From: Sphingomonas sp. | GTDB lineage: Bacteria; Pseudomonadota; Alphaproteobacteria; Sphingomonadales; Sphingomonadaceae | Length of the DNA: 5,916 nt | Direction of reading: 5' to 3' | Assembly (NCBI GenBank): GCA_030146605.1 | Contig: JASLBO010000132.1 | Coordinates: 1 to 5,916, forward strand | Part shown: piece after piece, positions 1-5,695 of the stretch | Numbering within the stretch: position 1 is the first letter of the stretch | Layout of the letters: each line of letters begins with the position of its first letter | The notes under the pieces: generated by a model | The model's input: only the letters and a program-made list of their open reading frames with translations | Database searches by the model: none | Told to the model about the DNA's origin: nothing | Position numbers and translations under genes: made by a program

Positions 1-272
1 GCGAGGCCACTCCCGTCGAGGACCTGTCAGGGCTCGCCGCCAAGGCCGCGACCGGCGACATGGACGCACGCTACGAGCTCGCCGGCGGGCAGATGGCCGC
101 GGGCGACCGCGACGCCGCCGCCACGACTCTGCTGGCGATGATCGCCGAAGACCGCGAATGGAATGAGAGCGCGGCGCGCGCACGGCTACTCAAGCTGTTC
201 GAGGCAGCGGGGCTCGAGGATCCATGGGTTTCGGCGCAGCGGCGCAAGCTCTCGGCAATTCTCTTCGGATGA
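1..272 (+). CDS. ybbN: YbbN/CnoX-type thioredoxin-fold co-chaperone, C-terminal part (5' end outside window)
   Basis: The frame is open from the window edge (first whole codon at nt 3) to TGA at 270-272, giving about 89 residues; the true start lies upstream. The visible part is a helical, alanine-rich tail with motifs such as ARYELA, AAGDRDAAA, EDREWNESAARARLLKLFEAAG and DPWVSAQRRKLSAILF. This is the typical end of the YbbN/CnoX family: an N-terminal thioredoxin fold (not visible here) followed by TPR-like repeats. Known members are cytoplasmic holdases that work with GroEL or DnaK during oxidative stress. The ATG at 60 is internal because the upstream codons continue the same conserved tail. 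The stop overlaps the start of the LON-domain gene (ATGA at 269-272), so the two are probably translationally coupled. The family call rests on the C-terminal motifs only; whether the thioredoxin active-site cysteines are kept cannot be seen. Confidence 0.85.
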   Translation, partial: EATPVEDLSGLAAKAATGDMDARYELAGGQMAAGDRDAAATTLLAMIAEDREWNESAARARLLKLFEAAGLEDPWVSAQRRKLSAILFG

Positions 273-880
273 CTGCAACGCGGCTCTCGGTGTTTCCGCT
301 GGCGGGAGCATTGCTCTTCCCGCGGATGCACTTGCCGCTCCACATCTTCGAGCCGCGATACCGCGCAATGATTTCCGACGCGCTCGCACGCGACCGCCGG
401 ATCGGCATGATCCAGCCGCGCGATGCCAACGAGCCGCCGACCTTGTTCGACGTGGGCTGCGTCGGCCGGATCGCCGAAGTCGAAGCGCTGCCCGACGGGC
501 GCTACGATATCGTGCTGGAGGGGCTGACGCGTTTCACCGTGTTGCGCGAGCTCGACGTCACGACGCCATTTCGGCAGATCGAGGCCGAACTGGAAGCGTC
601 CGGCGAGGAAGAGGCCCTCGCGCTGGCCGAGCGCGCCTCGCTCGAGATCGAATCGCGGCGCTTCGCCGATGGGCTCGGCTATGCCGTGGACTGGGAAGCA
701 GTGACCCGGCTCGACGACGAATCTTTGGTCAACGGGATCGCCCAGATCGCGCCGTTCGACGTCGCCTCGAAACAGGCTTTGCTCGAAGCCGACGGACTTT
801 CGAGCCGCGCCGAGCTGATCATCCAGCTGATGCAGTTCTTCGGCCGGCACGGCGAGGAAGGTGGCGTGACGCTGCAATGA
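269..880 (+). CDS. Stand-alone LON peptidase substrate-binding-domain protein
   Basis: A 203-residue protein consisting almost entirely of the N-terminal (LAN/PUA-like) domain of Lon protease. The signature [20 protein letters not shown] followed by PRYR lies at residues 9-32, [20 protein letters not shown] at 63-82, and the helical end [20 protein letters not shown] at 158-177. There is no AAA+ ATPase and no Ser-Lys peptidase domain, so it cannot degrade protein itself. In Lon this domain binds substrates, but the role of the free-standing bacterial form is not established. I chose ATG 269 because the conserved domain begins a few residues later and the start overlaps the stop of ybbN as ATGA. 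An in-frame ATG at 224 would add 15 residues (MGFGAAAQALGNSLR) that lie inside ybbN coding sequence and look unlike the family. The next gene starts 10 nt after the stop, indicating one operon. Confidence 0.92.
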   Translation: MTATRLSVFPLAGALLFPRMHLPLHIFEPRYRAMISDALARDRRIGMIQPRDANEPPTLFDVGCVGRIAEVEALPDGRYDIVLEGLTRFTVLRELDVTTPFRQIEAELEASGEEEALALAERASLEIESRRFADGLGYAVDWEAVTRLDDESLVNGIAQIAPFDVASKQALLEADGLSSRAELIIQLMQFFGRHGEEGGVTLQ

Positions 881-883
881 GGA
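879..883 (+). promoter_or_regulatory. Shine-Dalgarno of the Trm112-like gene
   Basis: GAGGA sits 7 nt before ATG 891 and overlaps the TGA stop of the LON-domain gene. A competing ATG at 883 reads only ATG-GCG-CAA-TGA, so 891 is the usable start. Confidence 0.65.
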
Positions 884-890
884 TGGCGCA

Positions 891-1070
891 ATGATCGACC
901 CCTGGCTGCTCGAGCGGCTGGTGTGCCCGGCGACGCGCACGCCGCTGCGCTACGATGAAGCGGCGGCAGAGCTGGTGTCCGATGAAGCCGGCCTTGCCTA
1001 TCCGGTGCGGGATGGCGTGCCGGTGCTGATCGTCGAAGCGGCGCGACAGTTCCGCGGATCGACGGACTGA
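891..1070 (+). CDS. Trm112-like (UPF0434/YcaR-type) small protein
   Basis: A 59-residue protein that begins [20 protein letters not shown] and continues with a conserved [20 protein letters not shown] block (residues 28-47). The pattern LLExLVCP, then PLRYD, then GLAYPxRDGxPV is that of bacterial Trm112/YcaR proteins, usually about 60 residues long, so it is complete. Eukaryotic and archaeal Trm112 is a zinc-binding scaffold that activates several RNA and protein methyltransferases; the bacterial homologues are poorly characterised, so a partner role here is inference. Only one cysteine is present (Cys12): the CPxC pair of E. coli YcaR is CPAT here, so a cysteine-ligated metal site is not expected. 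It has a clear Shine-Dalgarno, lies 10 nt after the LON-domain gene, and is probably the last gene of that operon. It faces the minus-strand monooxygenase gene, with 42 nt between the two stops. Confidence 0.88.
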   Translation: MIDPWLLERLVCPATRTPLRYDEAAAELVSDEAGLAYPVRDGVPVLIVEAARQFRGSTD

Positions 1071-1112
1071 AGGGCGATCGTCGCGAGCAGCAATATCGCT
1101 GCCCGAGAGCGA

Positions 1113-2330
1113 TCAAACCGTCAGTCCCTGCAGCAATTTGGGTACGTCGCCCGATTCACCGCGCGCCTCGGCCATGAACCAGTTTTTGAGCGGCGGCAGC
1201 TTGTCGACCGCCGAGAGGCCGAAGCGGCGCACGCTGGCGGCAGTCTTGCCCGGGATGCCGAACAAGCGGGTGAGACCGTCGGTCGCGGCGGCAACCATGA
1301 ACGTGTCGAGCCCGCGCCAGCGCTGATAGCGCGCGAGCAGCTGCGGATCGCCGAGATCCATGCCCAGCCTTTTGCCCTCGACGAGTACCTCGACAAGGGT
1401 CGCGACGTCGCGGAAGCCTACATTGACGCCCTGCCCGGCGATCGGATGGATGCCGTGCGCGGCATCGCCGACCAGCGCGAGCCGGTTCGAGGTGATCCAC
1501 GCGGCATGGTGAAAGCCGAGCGGGTAGCTGAACCGCGACGACAGCGGGCCGAGGGGACCGAGAAACCCGCCCATCCGCTTGTCGACTTCGGCGAGATAGC
1601 CACGGTCGGAAATCTTGTTCATCCCCGCCGCGTCGCGCGCGTTGACGGTCCACACCACCGCCGAGCGATGGCCATGTTCGTCGTCGAGCAACGGCAGGAT
1701 CGCGAACGGTCCTTCGGGGTAGAAGATCTCGAAGGCGATGTTCTCGTGGCTGCGCGCGTGGCCGAGCGTCGCCACCATCGCTGCGTGATCGTAGCTCCAG
1801 CGCGCGGTCTTGAGCCCCGCGGCATCGCGCGTCGGCGAGTTGCGGCCCTCGGCGGCGACCAGCAAAGGCGCGCGGACGACCGCGCCCGAATCGAGCGTGG
1901 CGGTGACGCCGAATTCGCCGCGCTCGACCGACACCGCGCGAGCCTTCATCCGGAGATCGGCACCCGGCGCGGCCTGTGCAGCCTCGAACAATGCGGTCCG
2001 CAGGATGCGATTTTCGAACATATGGCCGAGCGCGTCTTCTTCGGCCTCCGGCGCGAAATCGAGCTTGCCGGGCGCGAGCCCGTCGCTGACCCGGATGCCT
2101 TGGATCGGGCAGCCCTTGCCGGCGAGCCGCGGCGTGACACCGATCGCTTCGAACATCCGCATCGGCGCACTGGCGATCGCCGAGGCGCGGCCGTCATAGC
2201 CGGCACCGAGAATCGTCTCGGGATCGGCGGGGTCGACGACGATCGAGGTGAGGCCATGCGCATTCAGCGCCGTTGCCAAGGCGCTGCCGACCAGCCCGCC
2301 GCCGAGGATGAGTAGGTCTGCGCTATCCAT
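1113..2330 (-). CDS. UbiH/UbiF/Coq6-family FAD-dependent monooxygenase (probable ubiquinone biosynthesis hydroxylase)
   Basis: A complete 405-residue flavoprotein hydroxylase, the usual length for the family. Residues 6-15 (LLILGGGLVG) form the dinucleotide-binding Rossmann turn. DGRASAIA at 46-53 is the family's conserved arginine region. AAEGRNSPTR at 159-168 is the DG motif, and LVGDAAHGIHPIAGQGVN at 286-303 is the GD motif contacting the FAD ribityl chain, a strong UbiH-family signature. Members hydroxylate the ring of polyprenylated ubiquinone precursors using O2 and NAD(P)H, usually at the inner membrane face. Which ring position is modified (UbiH, UbiF, UbiL or another type) cannot be told from one sequence, so no symbol is given. 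The ATG at 2330 is the earliest possible start: an in-frame TAG lies four codons upstream (2342-2340 on this strand). No Shine-Dalgarno is visible, so the message may be leaderless or nearly so. It is transcribed divergently from ftsK and convergently with the Trm112-like gene. Confidence 0.93.
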   Translation of the reverse strand: MDSADLLILGGGLVGSALATALNAHGLTSIVVDPADPETILGAGYDGRASAIASAPMRMFEAIGVTPRLAGKGCPIQGIRVSDGLAPGKLDFAPEAEEDALGHMFENRILRTALFEAAQAAPGADLRMKARAVSVERGEFGVTATLDSGAVVRAPLLVAAEGRNSPTRDAAGLKTARWSYDHAAMVATLGHARSHENIAFEIFYPEGPFAILPLLDDEHGHRSAVVWTVNARDAAGMNKISDRGYLAEVDKRMGGFLGPLGPLSSRFSYPLGFHHAAWITSNRLALVGDAAHGIHPIAGQGVNVGFRDVATLVEVLVEGKRLGMDLGDPQLLARYQRWRGLDTFMVAAATDGLTRLFGIPGKTAASVRRFGLSAVDKLPPLKNWFMAEARGESGDVPKLLQGLTV

Positions 2331-2412
2331 GTATCGGCACTAGCCGGATGGTCGCGCGAGTGGAAGCGCGAAGCGCCAGTCCCTCCGCGGGCGGGTACAA
2401 AACAGGTCCACC

Positions 2413-2441
2413 TTGACGTCAGACTCTCGGTAGGCGATGAT
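2413..2441 (+). promoter_or_regulatory. Candidate ftsK promoter (TTGACG - 17 nt - GATGAT)
   Basis: TTGACG at 2413-2418 matches five of six bases of the -35 consensus and the alphaproteobacterial TTGACGS form. Seventeen nt later GATGAT (2436-2441) matches four of six -10 bases. Transcription would start near 2448, giving a leader of about 30 nt before ATG 2478. The -35 is embedded in a perfect palindrome, TGACGTCA (2414-2421). The match is by eye only. Confidence 0.5.
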
Positions 2442-2465
2442 TCCGTTTGCACCCCCTGACATTTT

Positions 2466-2470
2466 GGAGG
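2466..2470 (+). promoter_or_regulatory. ftsK Shine-Dalgarno
   Basis: GGAGG lies 7 nt before ATG 2478, a near-ideal ribosome binding site that fixes the ftsK start at this ATG rather than at the internal Met14 codon. Confidence 0.8.
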
Positions 2471-2477
2471 CTGGGCC

Positions 2478-4793
2478 ATGGCTTCCCGGGCACAACCGTC
2501 GCTGTTGCGCGACACGATGAAGGCCGGCGTGCGCCGGAGCGGCGCGCTGATCGCCGGAACCCTGCTGTTCCTCGCGACCATTGGCGTCGTGCTGGCGCTG
2601 CTTACCTATAATTCGCAGGATCCGTCGCTCAACACGGCTTCCGGCGGGCCGGCGCGCAACCTGCTGGGGCTGCCCGGTGCATGGATTGCCGATCTGCTGC
2701 TCGCGACCCTGGGCCTGCCGGTGGCGCTGCTCGCCCCCGCCGGGCTGATCCTCACCAACCGGCTGTGGCTCGATCGCCCGCTCGGCGACTGGAAAAGGAT
2801 GCTGCGCGGCGCGGTGATCGGCGTGGTGCTGATGGCGACCGCGCTCGCCTTCTTCTCGAGCGATTCGGTATTGTGGCTGGTCGGCGGCTGGGGGGGCGTG
2901 GTCGGGCTCTCGATCGCCGGGCTGTTTGGCTGGATGATCGGGTTCATAGGCGATCCGGTGCTGATCTTCTGGCTGGCGCGCGGGCTCGGGCTGACCTTCG
3001 CGCTCGCCGGGCTGTGGGTTTGGTGGCGCAGCCTCGACTTCACGCTGCCCGAGCGGGTCGGGATTGGAATGCCGCGGCTGTTCGGGCCGGGCAAGACACC
3101 GCTGCTGCGCGCGCCCGATCCGCAGGAGTTGCGCGAGCCCGGCGAGCCCCGCGAGCCGCGCGAGCCCCGCAAACTGGTGGTCCCCGACAACCGCCCGGGC
3201 CCGGTCATCGCCGAGCCGAGCATCGGGCCTTCGCCTGCCCGGCCCAAGCCGCCGGTGCAGAGCAGCCTCGATTTCAAGGACACCTACAAGCTGCCGCCGC
3301 TCGATCTGCTCAAGGCCGCGCCGCCGAACCAGAATCCCCAGATCGACAAGCTCGCGCTCGAACGCAATGCGCGGCTGCTCGAAAGCGTGCTCGACGACTT
3401 CAACGTGAAGGGGCAGATCGTCGAGGTTCGTCCCGGCCCGGTGGTAACGATGTACGAGTTCGAGCCGAACGCCGGGATCAAGGCGAGCCGGGTGATCCAG
3501 CTGGCCGACGATATCGCCCGCAACATGAGCGCGATCTCGGCGCGCGTCGCGACGATTCCGGGACGCACCGTGATCGGCATCGAACTGCCCAACGCGAAAC
3601 GCGAATCGGTCAATCTGCACGAACTGATCGGCAGCGAAGCCTTCGAGGCGCAGGGTGCGACATTGCCGCTCGTGCTCGGCAAGAATATCGGCGGCGATCC
3701 GGTGATCGGCGATCTCGCGCCGATGCCGCATCTGCTCGTTGCCGGCACCACCGGTTCGGGCAAGTCGGTCGGGCTCAACGCGATGATCCTGTCGTTGCTC
3801 TACCGGCTGACACCCGACCAGTGCCGGATGATCATGATCGATCCCAAGATGCTCGAACTGAGCATCTACAAGGACATCCCGCATCTCCTCGCCGACGTGG
3901 TGACCGATCCGCCCAAGGCCGTGCGCGCGCTCAAATGGGCTGTCGAGCAGATGGAAGACCGCTATCGGATGATGGCGAGCGTCAACGTCCGCAGCCTCGC
4001 CAGCTTCAACGACAAGGTTCGTCAGGCCAAGGCGAAGGGGCAGAAGCTCGGGCGCAAGGTGCAGGTCGGCTATGATCCCGAGAGTGGCCGGCCGATCTAC
4101 GAGGAAGAGACGCTCGAGCTGGCGCCGCTGCCGCAGATCGTCATCATCGTCGACGAGCTCGCCGATCTGATGATGACCGCGGGCAAGGAAGTCGAGTTCC
4201 TGATCCAGCGACTGGCGCAAAAGGCGCGCGCGGCGGGGATCCACCTGATCATGGCCACGCAGCGCCCCTCGGTTGACGTCATCACCGGCGTGATCAAGGC
4301 GAATCTGCCGACGCGGATCAGCTTCCACGTCACCTCCAAGATCGACTCGCGCACGATCCTCGGCGAGCAGGGCGCCGAGCAGCTGCTCGGCAAGGGCGAC
4401 ATGCTCTACATGCCCGGCGGCAAGCAGATCGTCCGCGTTCACGGCCCGTTCGTCAGCGATGACGAGGTTCAGGCAGTCGCCGATTTCTGGCGCGCGCAGG
4501 GAGCGCCCGATTACATCACCGCGGTTACCGAAGAGCCCGAGGATGGCGGCTTTGCGCTCGAGGGCGGCCCCGACGGGGACGATTCGCCCGAGGACCAGCT
4601 CTATCGCCGCGCTACCCAATTGGTCGCCGAGAGCCAGAAGGCGTCGACGTCATGGCTTCAGCGCCAGCTCCGGGTCGGCTACAATTCGGCGGCGCGGCTG
4701 GTCGAGCGGATGGAGAAAGACGGGCTGGTGTCGCGACCTGACCATGTCGGCCGCCGCGAGGTGCTGATGGATACCGACGGACGGCCGCTGTGA
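2478..4793 (+). CDS. ftsK: FtsK/SpoIIIE-family DNA translocase, cell-division protein
   Basis: A complete 771-residue septal DNA pump that clears chromosome ends from the closing division site. Order of parts: a membrane anchor with hydrophobic stretches at about 22-43, 68-93, 110-127 and 160-183, with a glycine-rich stretch at 131-157 that I read as a periplasmic loop so that the motor stays cytoplasmic; a short Pro/Arg/Glu linker at about 184-265; the alpha domain at about 285-400; the RecA-like motor with Walker A GTTGSGKS (423-430) and Walker B IVIIVDELAD (554-563); and a C-terminal winged-helix gamma domain from about 705 to 765, including STSWLQRQLRVGYNSAARLV, which in the family reads polar DNA motifs and activates XerCD at dif. 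Compared with E. coli FtsK (over 1300 residues) the linker is very short, as is usual in many bacteria. It has its own promoter candidate and a strong Shine-Dalgarno. lolA follows after 84 nt. Confidence 0.97.
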   Translation: MASRAQPSLLRDTMKAGVRRSGALIAGTLLFLATIGVVLALLTYNSQDPSLNTASGGPARNLLGLPGAWIADLLLATLGLPVALLAPAGLILTNRLWLDRPLGDWKRMLRGAVIGVVLMATALAFFSSDSVLWLVGGWGGVVGLSIAGLFGWMIGFIGDPVLIFWLARGLGLTFALAGLWVWWRSLDFTLPERVGIGMPRLFGPGKTPLLRAPDPQELREPGEPREPREPRKLVVPDNRPGPVIAEPSIGPSPARPKPPVQSSLDFKDTYKLPPLDLLKAAPPNQNPQIDKLALERNARLLESVLDDFNVKGQIVEVRPGPVVTMYEFEPNAGIKASRVIQLADDIARNMSAISARVATIPGRTVIGIELPNAKRESVNLHELIGSEAFEAQGATLPLVLGKNIGGDPVIGDLAPMPHLLVAGTTGSGKSVGLNAMILSLLYRLTPDQCRMIMIDPKMLELSIYKDIPHLLADVVTDPPKAVRALKWAVEQMEDRYRMMASVNVRSLASFNDKVRQAKAKGQKLGRKVQVGYDPESGRPIYEEETLELAPLPQIVIIVDELADLMMTAGKEVEFLIQRLAQKARAAGIHLIMATQRPSVDVITGVIKANLPTRISFHVTSKIDSRTILGEQGAEQLLGKGDMLYMPGGKQIVRVHGPFVSDDEVQAVADFWRAQGAPDYITAVTEEPEDGGFALEGGPDGDDSPEDQLYRRATQLVAESQKASTSWLQRQLRVGYNSAARLVERMEKDGLVSRPDHVGRREVLMDTDGRPL
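3132..3167 (+). repeat. Four 9-bp units encoding xEP tripeptides in the FtsK linker
   Basis: In-frame units of the type CGC-GAG-CCC encode REP-GEP-REP-REP (FtsK residues 219-230), followed by an arginine. The third unit ends in CCG and the second starts with GGC, so the copies are imperfect. The repeat falls in the disordered linker, where length changes should be tolerated. Confidence 0.8.
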
Positions 4794-4815
4794 GGATCGT
4801 TTCGTCGGGCAACGG

Positions 4816-4831
4816 GTTCAGCGGACATTCA
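4816..4831 (+). promoter_or_regulatory. Direct repeat upstream of lolA (GTTC-N7-ATTC), possible operator
   Basis: GTTCA at 4816-4820 and ATTCA at 4827-4831 repeat with an 11-nt period, about one helical turn. GTTC-N7-ATTC is one base from the alphaproteobacterial LexA box GTTC-N7-GTTC; an 11-nt direct repeat also suits an OmpR-family regulator. A possible -10 (TAGGTG, 4844-4849, within a GCTAGG context) lies 12 nt downstream, which would place the repeat over the -35 region. No TTGACA-like -35 is present. The pattern is seen directly; the regulator is inference. Confidence 0.35.
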
Positions 4832-4865
4832 AACCGCGCCCGCTAGGTGCTCAGCCAAAGCATTC

Positions 4866-4869
4866 GGAG
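4866..4869 (+). promoter_or_regulatory. lolA Shine-Dalgarno supporting a GTG start
   Basis: GGAG is 8 nt before GTG 4878. The next in-frame ATG is residue 38, inside the mature domain, so only the GTG start keeps the signal peptide. Confidence 0.7.
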
Positions 4870-4877
4870 AATATCAC

Positions 4878-5489
4878 GTGTTTGCACGGCCCCTCGCTCT
4901 CACCCTCCTGTCTGCGCCGGCGCTGATCGCTTCCGCGCCTGCGGGAGAGCTCACGCAGGTGCAGCAGCATCTGCAGGGCGTGACCAGCATGACCGCGAAT
5001 TTCAGTCAGACCGATCGTAACGGCCGCGTGCTGACCGGCACGATGACGCTCAAGCGCCCCGGCAAGATTCGCTTCCAATATCAAAAGGGCGTGCCTCAGC
5101 TGATCGTCGCCGACGGACGCAGCCTCTATTTCATCGATTATCAGGTGCGGCAGGTGAACCGCTGGCCGATCGGCAATTCGCCGCTCGCGGTTCTGACCAA
5201 TCCGACGCGCGACATCACCAAATCTGCCAAGCTTAAGCCGACCGGCGACCCCCGCGTGGTCTCGATCGAAGTGCACGATCCCGCCCATCCCGAATATGGC
5301 CGGATCACGATGATCTTTCAGAAGAACGCCGCGGGCCCGGCCGGGCTGATGCTGCAGGGCTGGGTGGCGCTCGATTCCCAGAATAATCGCACCACGATCC
5401 GCCTTTCCGGCCAGCAGATCAACGGCAATGTCTCCGACGGAACGTTCCGCTGGAACGACCCGCGGAGCCAGGGCCCGCGGAATCGCTGA
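4878..5489 (+). CDS. lolA: Outer-membrane lipoprotein carrier protein LolA
   Basis: A 203-residue periplasmic chaperone that takes lipoproteins released by LolCDE at the inner membrane to the outer membrane. It starts at GTG. Residues 1-22 form a signal peptide: Arg4, a hydrophobic core LALTLLSAPALIA, and a probable signal peptidase I site after APA (20-22). LolA features follow: MTANFSQTDRNGRVLTGTMT (38-57), then LKRPGKIRFQYQ (58-69), where Arg60 aligns with the functionally important Arg43 of mature E. coli LolA (KRP motif), ADGRSLYFIDYQ (78-89), and the C-terminal strands GWVALDSQNNRTTIRLSGQQ (161-180) and FRWNDP (190-195). The length matches the family. It lies 84 nt after ftsK on the same strand and could be read through from it, but the upstream direct repeat suggests its own promoter. 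No lolB is in the window; many alphaproteobacteria lack a recognisable LolB. Confidence 0.95.
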   Translation: MFARPLALTLLSAPALIASAPAGELTQVQQHLQGVTSMTANFSQTDRNGRVLTGTMTLKRPGKIRFQYQKGVPQLIVADGRSLYFIDYQVRQVNRWPIGNSPLAVLTNPTRDITKSAKLKPTGDPRVVSIEVHDPAHPEYGRITMIFQKNAAGPAGLMLQGWVALDSQNNRTTIRLSGQQINGNVSDGTFRWNDPRSQGPRNR

Positions 5490-5512
5490 GTTTTCGGGCA
5501 ATCGTTCATGCT

Positions 5513-5526
5513 GGCGACAGGTTGCC
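5513..5526. promoter_or_regulatory. Imperfect inverted repeat GGCGAC-AG-GTTGCC, possible operator
   Basis: Two 6-bp arms separated by AG; five of six positions are complementary and the sixth is a G/T pair. It ends 4 nt before the -10-like CTAGAA (5531-5536), so it would overlap the -35 region of any promoter there, a usual place for an activator or repressor. No regulator is identified. Confidence 0.3.
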
Positions 5527-5626
5527 GTCCCTAGAAACGAACTTGCGGATGTGGGGCGGTACTCGGGATTTTCCCCCTGTTGCTCGGGATCGAACCACTT
5601 CCCGCCTGCGTGACGAACGCTAGGTC

Positions 5627-5664
5627 GGCCCTCGCTCCATTGCCCCCGGAGCGGGGGCCTTTCC
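5627..5664 (+). terminator. Intrinsic-terminator-like hairpin before xth
   Basis: GGCCCTCGCTCC (5627-5638) pairs with GGAGCGGGGGCC (5648-5659) over 12 bp with a single G-U wobble and a 9-nt loop, followed by TTTCC. The short T run makes termination plausible but not certain. It fits plus-strand transcripts only, because no T run follows on the other strand. It would end lolA (and ftsK-lolA) transcripts or a short RNA started near 5543. A smaller hairpin, GCCCCCG-GAG-CGGGGGC (5642-5658), shares its 3' arm. Confidence 0.6.
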
Positions 5665-5695
5665 GTATCCGGCAGACCTGCTTACATCGCCCCCG

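Larger units (their letters stand above)
5490..5695. other. lolA-xth intergenic region, 206 nt, structured
   Basis: No protein with recognisable homology is encoded. From left to right it holds an imperfect inverted repeat (5513-5526), a -10-like CTAGAA (5531-5536), a 24-codon ORF without a clear ribosome site (ATG 5549 to TAG 5623), two copies of CTCGGGAT 21 nt apart (5562-5569 and 5583-5590), and a strong hairpin (5627-5659). The ordering resembles a promoter, a short transcript and a terminator, so a small RNA or a leader is possible. Expression cannot be judged from sequence. Confidence 0.5.

Noticed and set aside
224..268. Alternative upstream start for the LON-domain protein
   Set aside because: The added 15 residues lie in ybbN coding sequence and do not fit the family start; ATG 269 gives the ATGA overlap and begins next to the conserved domain.
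1071..1112. Possible bidirectional terminator between the convergent Trm112-like and UbiH-like genes
   Set aside because: Only a 5-bp stem (GCAGC 1087-1091 with GCTGC 1098-1102) and no T run on either strand; too weak to annotate.
1446..2315. 289-codon plus-strand frame opposite the UbiH-like gene, and other long frames inside ftsK (for example 2681-4075)
   Set aside because: Shadow frames in high-GC DNA with low-complexity Arg/Ala composition, fully overlapped by genes with clear family motifs.
3640..4510. KOPS-like octamers (near GGGNAGGG) within and near ftsK
   Set aside because: Only one-mismatch forms such as GCGCAGGG were seen, which are expected by chance in GC-rich coding DNA; the polarity motif of this organism is unknown.
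2340..4619. 759-codon open frame on the minus strand, opposite ftsK
   Set aside because: It is a GC-rich shadow of ftsK: the product is rich in Arg, Asp, His, Gln and Pro with no domain I recognise, while the plus strand encodes every FtsK motif.
5586..5598. tRNA T-loop-like sequence on the minus strand (GTGGTTCGATCCC)
   Set aside because: The flanking bases do not form a T-arm stem, and no acceptor stem, anticodon arm or D-arm could be traced, so it is not a tRNA.
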